Assembly: GCA_011620595.1 (NCBI GenBank)
Contig: WOYX01000034.1
Coordinates: forward strand, 1-64,000
Reading direction: 5' to 3'
DNA: 64,000 nucleotides
Source of the DNA: Bacteroidales bacterium
Lineage (GTDB): Bacteria > Bacteroidota > Bacteroidia > Bacteroidales > VadinHA17
Below the pieces are notes generated by a model. It saw only the letters and a program-made list of their open reading frames with translations. It ran no database searches and was not told the origin of the DNA. Numbering within the stretch: position 1 is the first letter of the stretch; the number at the start of each line of letters is the position of its first letter. This document shows, piece after piece, positions 62,766 through 64,000 of this stretch. The position numbers and the translations under genes were made by a program.

Positions 62766-64000
62766 CTACCGGCGAAGATTTTTATTTCTTGCCAGGGAGG
62801 CGAAAACACCCGCCAGGCAAAGAACGGAGAAGACGATAAACGCGCTTTTTATTGAGTTCATCAGTTGAGGGTAGTTTGCCGGGGCTATCCTTTCCTGACC
62901 CATGTAGAGTGCCAGCAGCATCAGTGCTATTGCCATGCTGAATGTCTGGCCCACGTTTCTCATGGTGCCAAGCATGCCTGAGGCATTCCCCAGCTGTCTT
63001 TTCTCAACCGAGCTCATTATGGCATTTGAATTTGGTGATGAGAAGAGCGAGAATCCGGCTCCCATAATGAGCAGTACCACAACAATGAACAGAATCGAAG
63101 TCTGTTCGGTAAGAAAGCAGAGCGCTATCAGTCCGGCCGTGGATATGGCCATGCCTATGGAGGCGAGTACTCCCGGGTTATGATGGTCTGACAGCTTGCC
63201 GGCAAGAGGTGATATCAGTGCCATTGTGACAGGCCATGACATGAGCACGAACCCCGCGTCACGCGGTCCCATATCCTTGATATACTGCAGAAACAGGCTC
63301 AGAAAGAAGCCTATGGCACTGGTGGCGGCATAATGGATAAGTGCGGCGAGGCTTGAAAAGGCAAAGACCCTGTTCCTGGAGATAAGTGTTATGTCGAACA
63401 GCGGGTGAACTGCTCTCTTCTCCCTCATGATGAAGAGCGGCATGAGCAACAGGCCGGCGCCTGTTATGATCCACCCCGCCGGCGAGGGCAGTCTGGAGAA
63501 GCCATACATCAGTGCCGCAATTGCCAGCCCGTAGACAACCGAGCCCGGCCAGTCGAAGCTCTCCCCCCTGGCATCAGCCCACTCTTTCTTCATGCGCGTG
63601 CGGATAAGTATCAGGCTGATGATCCCCATGGGAATGAGAAAGGCAAAGATGCTCCTCCAGCCCAGGTAGCGCGTCAGCAACCCTCCCAGGAAGGGTCCTG
63701 AGGCAAGGCCTGCATATACCGCTGTGACATTTATTCCCATGGCCCTGCCTCTCTCCCCCGGAGGGAATACGGAGGTCAGTATCGCCATGTTTGTGCCGAA
63801 CATAAGGGCTCCTCCAACACCCTGCAGTATCCTTACACCGATAAGCCACCGTATGCCGGGAGTGAAGGTGAGAAGTACCATAGAGAGGGTGAAGACAATC
63901 ATCCCGGCGGTGAATATCTTCCTGCGGCCCAGGATGTCTCCGGCCCTTCCTGCCGGAAGGAGCAGCATAGAGGTGGTGAGCATGTAGCTGCTCACTATCC
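62766..64000 (-). CDS. MFS drug-type exporter (DHA2-like), cut by window edge
   Basis: About 410 residues of a 12-14-segment major facilitator are present; the frame is open to the window edge, so the N-terminus is missing. The start of the visible part has the motif LLPAGRAGDILGRRKIF (the MFS loop 2-3 signature G-x-x-x-D-x-x-G-R-R). Motif C-like VGGALMFGTNMAIL and GLASGPFLGGLLTRYLGW follow. The C-terminus is complete (ASLARNKNLRR). Family members export drugs or other small molecules by proton antiport; the substrate is unknown. Confidence 0.85.
   Translation of the reverse strand, partial: IVSSYMLTTSMLLLPAGRAGDILGRRKIFTAGMIVFTLSMVLLTFTPGIRWLIGVRILQGVGGALMFGTNMAILTSVFPPGERGRAMGINVTAVYAGLASGPFLGGLLTRYLGWRSIFAFLIPMGIISLILIRTRMKKEWADARGESFDWPGSVVYGLAIAALMYGFSRLPSPAGWIITGAGLLLMPLFIMREKRAVHPLFDITLISRNRVFAFSSLAALIHYAATSAIGFFLSLFLQYIKDMGPRDAGFVLMSWPVTMALISPLAGKLSDHHNPGVLASIGMAISTAGLIALCFLTEQTSILFIVVVLLIMGAGFSLFSSPNSNAIMSSVEKRQLGNASGMLGTMRNVGQTFSMAIALMLLALYMGQERIAPANYPQLMNSIKSAFIVFSVLCLAGVFASLARNKNLRR

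Overview
The window is a stretch of chromosome from a member of the Bacteroidota, most likely a Bacteroidales/Marinilabiliales-type anaerobe. The evidence is a type IX secretion (T9SS) C-terminal sorting domain on a giant protein, several Bacteroidota-only families (DUF4292, DUF4271, DUF4402, a serine-for-cysteine PurF paralogue), TAnnTTTG-type -7 promoter elements in front of many genes, and the lack of obvious Shine-Dalgarno sequences. All functions below come from reading the sequence and recognising families; no database search was run.

Layout. Positions 1-2,070 are a decaying accessory zone: a frameshifted ATP-binding (AlbA_2/RecG-like) regulator with a 12-bp coding repeat, a possible transposase scrap, a 46-bp direct repeat, an internally deleted GPH-family sugar transporter and a short orphan exported ORF. 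Positions 2.1-7.7 kb hold single genes: a CDF-like transporter, pirin, a cation/proton antiporter, an eRF1-like (baeRF/Balon-type) protein, a lipoprotein and endonuclease IV.

Positions 7.67-26.04 kb on the minus strand form one apparent 18.4-kb operon and are the most interesting part. In transcription order it has two DUF4402 pilin-like proteins, a PapD-like periplasmic chaperone, a 3,989-residue modular surface protein with a T9SS sorting domain, a third DUF4402 protein, and an outer-membrane usher-like protein fused to three SPOR peptidoglycan-binding domains. I read it as a chaperone-usher-type surface-fibre system in a T9SS organism. Its usher appears to be wall-anchored, and a giant T9SS substrate may act as adhesin or partner of the fibre.

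From 26.3 kb to the end the window is mostly conserved housekeeping: a PurF-like protein without the catalytic cysteine, hemW, vanZ-like, Rrf2 regulator, rpiB, nadA, a MORN-type repeat protein, ruvB, a Crp/Fnr regulator, pheS and a peptidylprolyl isomerase. Next comes a tightly overlapping envelope operon (flippase, dut, TPR lipoprotein, DUF4292, EnvC-like M23), followed by an RsbW-like ATPase, ybeY and mnmG. A perfect parS-like palindrome follows mnmG, and a second near-copy follows uvrC. The remainder is ade, uvrC, a polyprenyl synthase, lspA, an acyl-CoA ligase, queD, polA, moaD, moaE, and the minus-strand run deoC, DUF4271, hemD, rnpA and an S41 protease. A DHA2-type MFS exporter is cut by the right edge.

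No rRNA, tRNA, CRISPR array or intact insertion sequence was seen.
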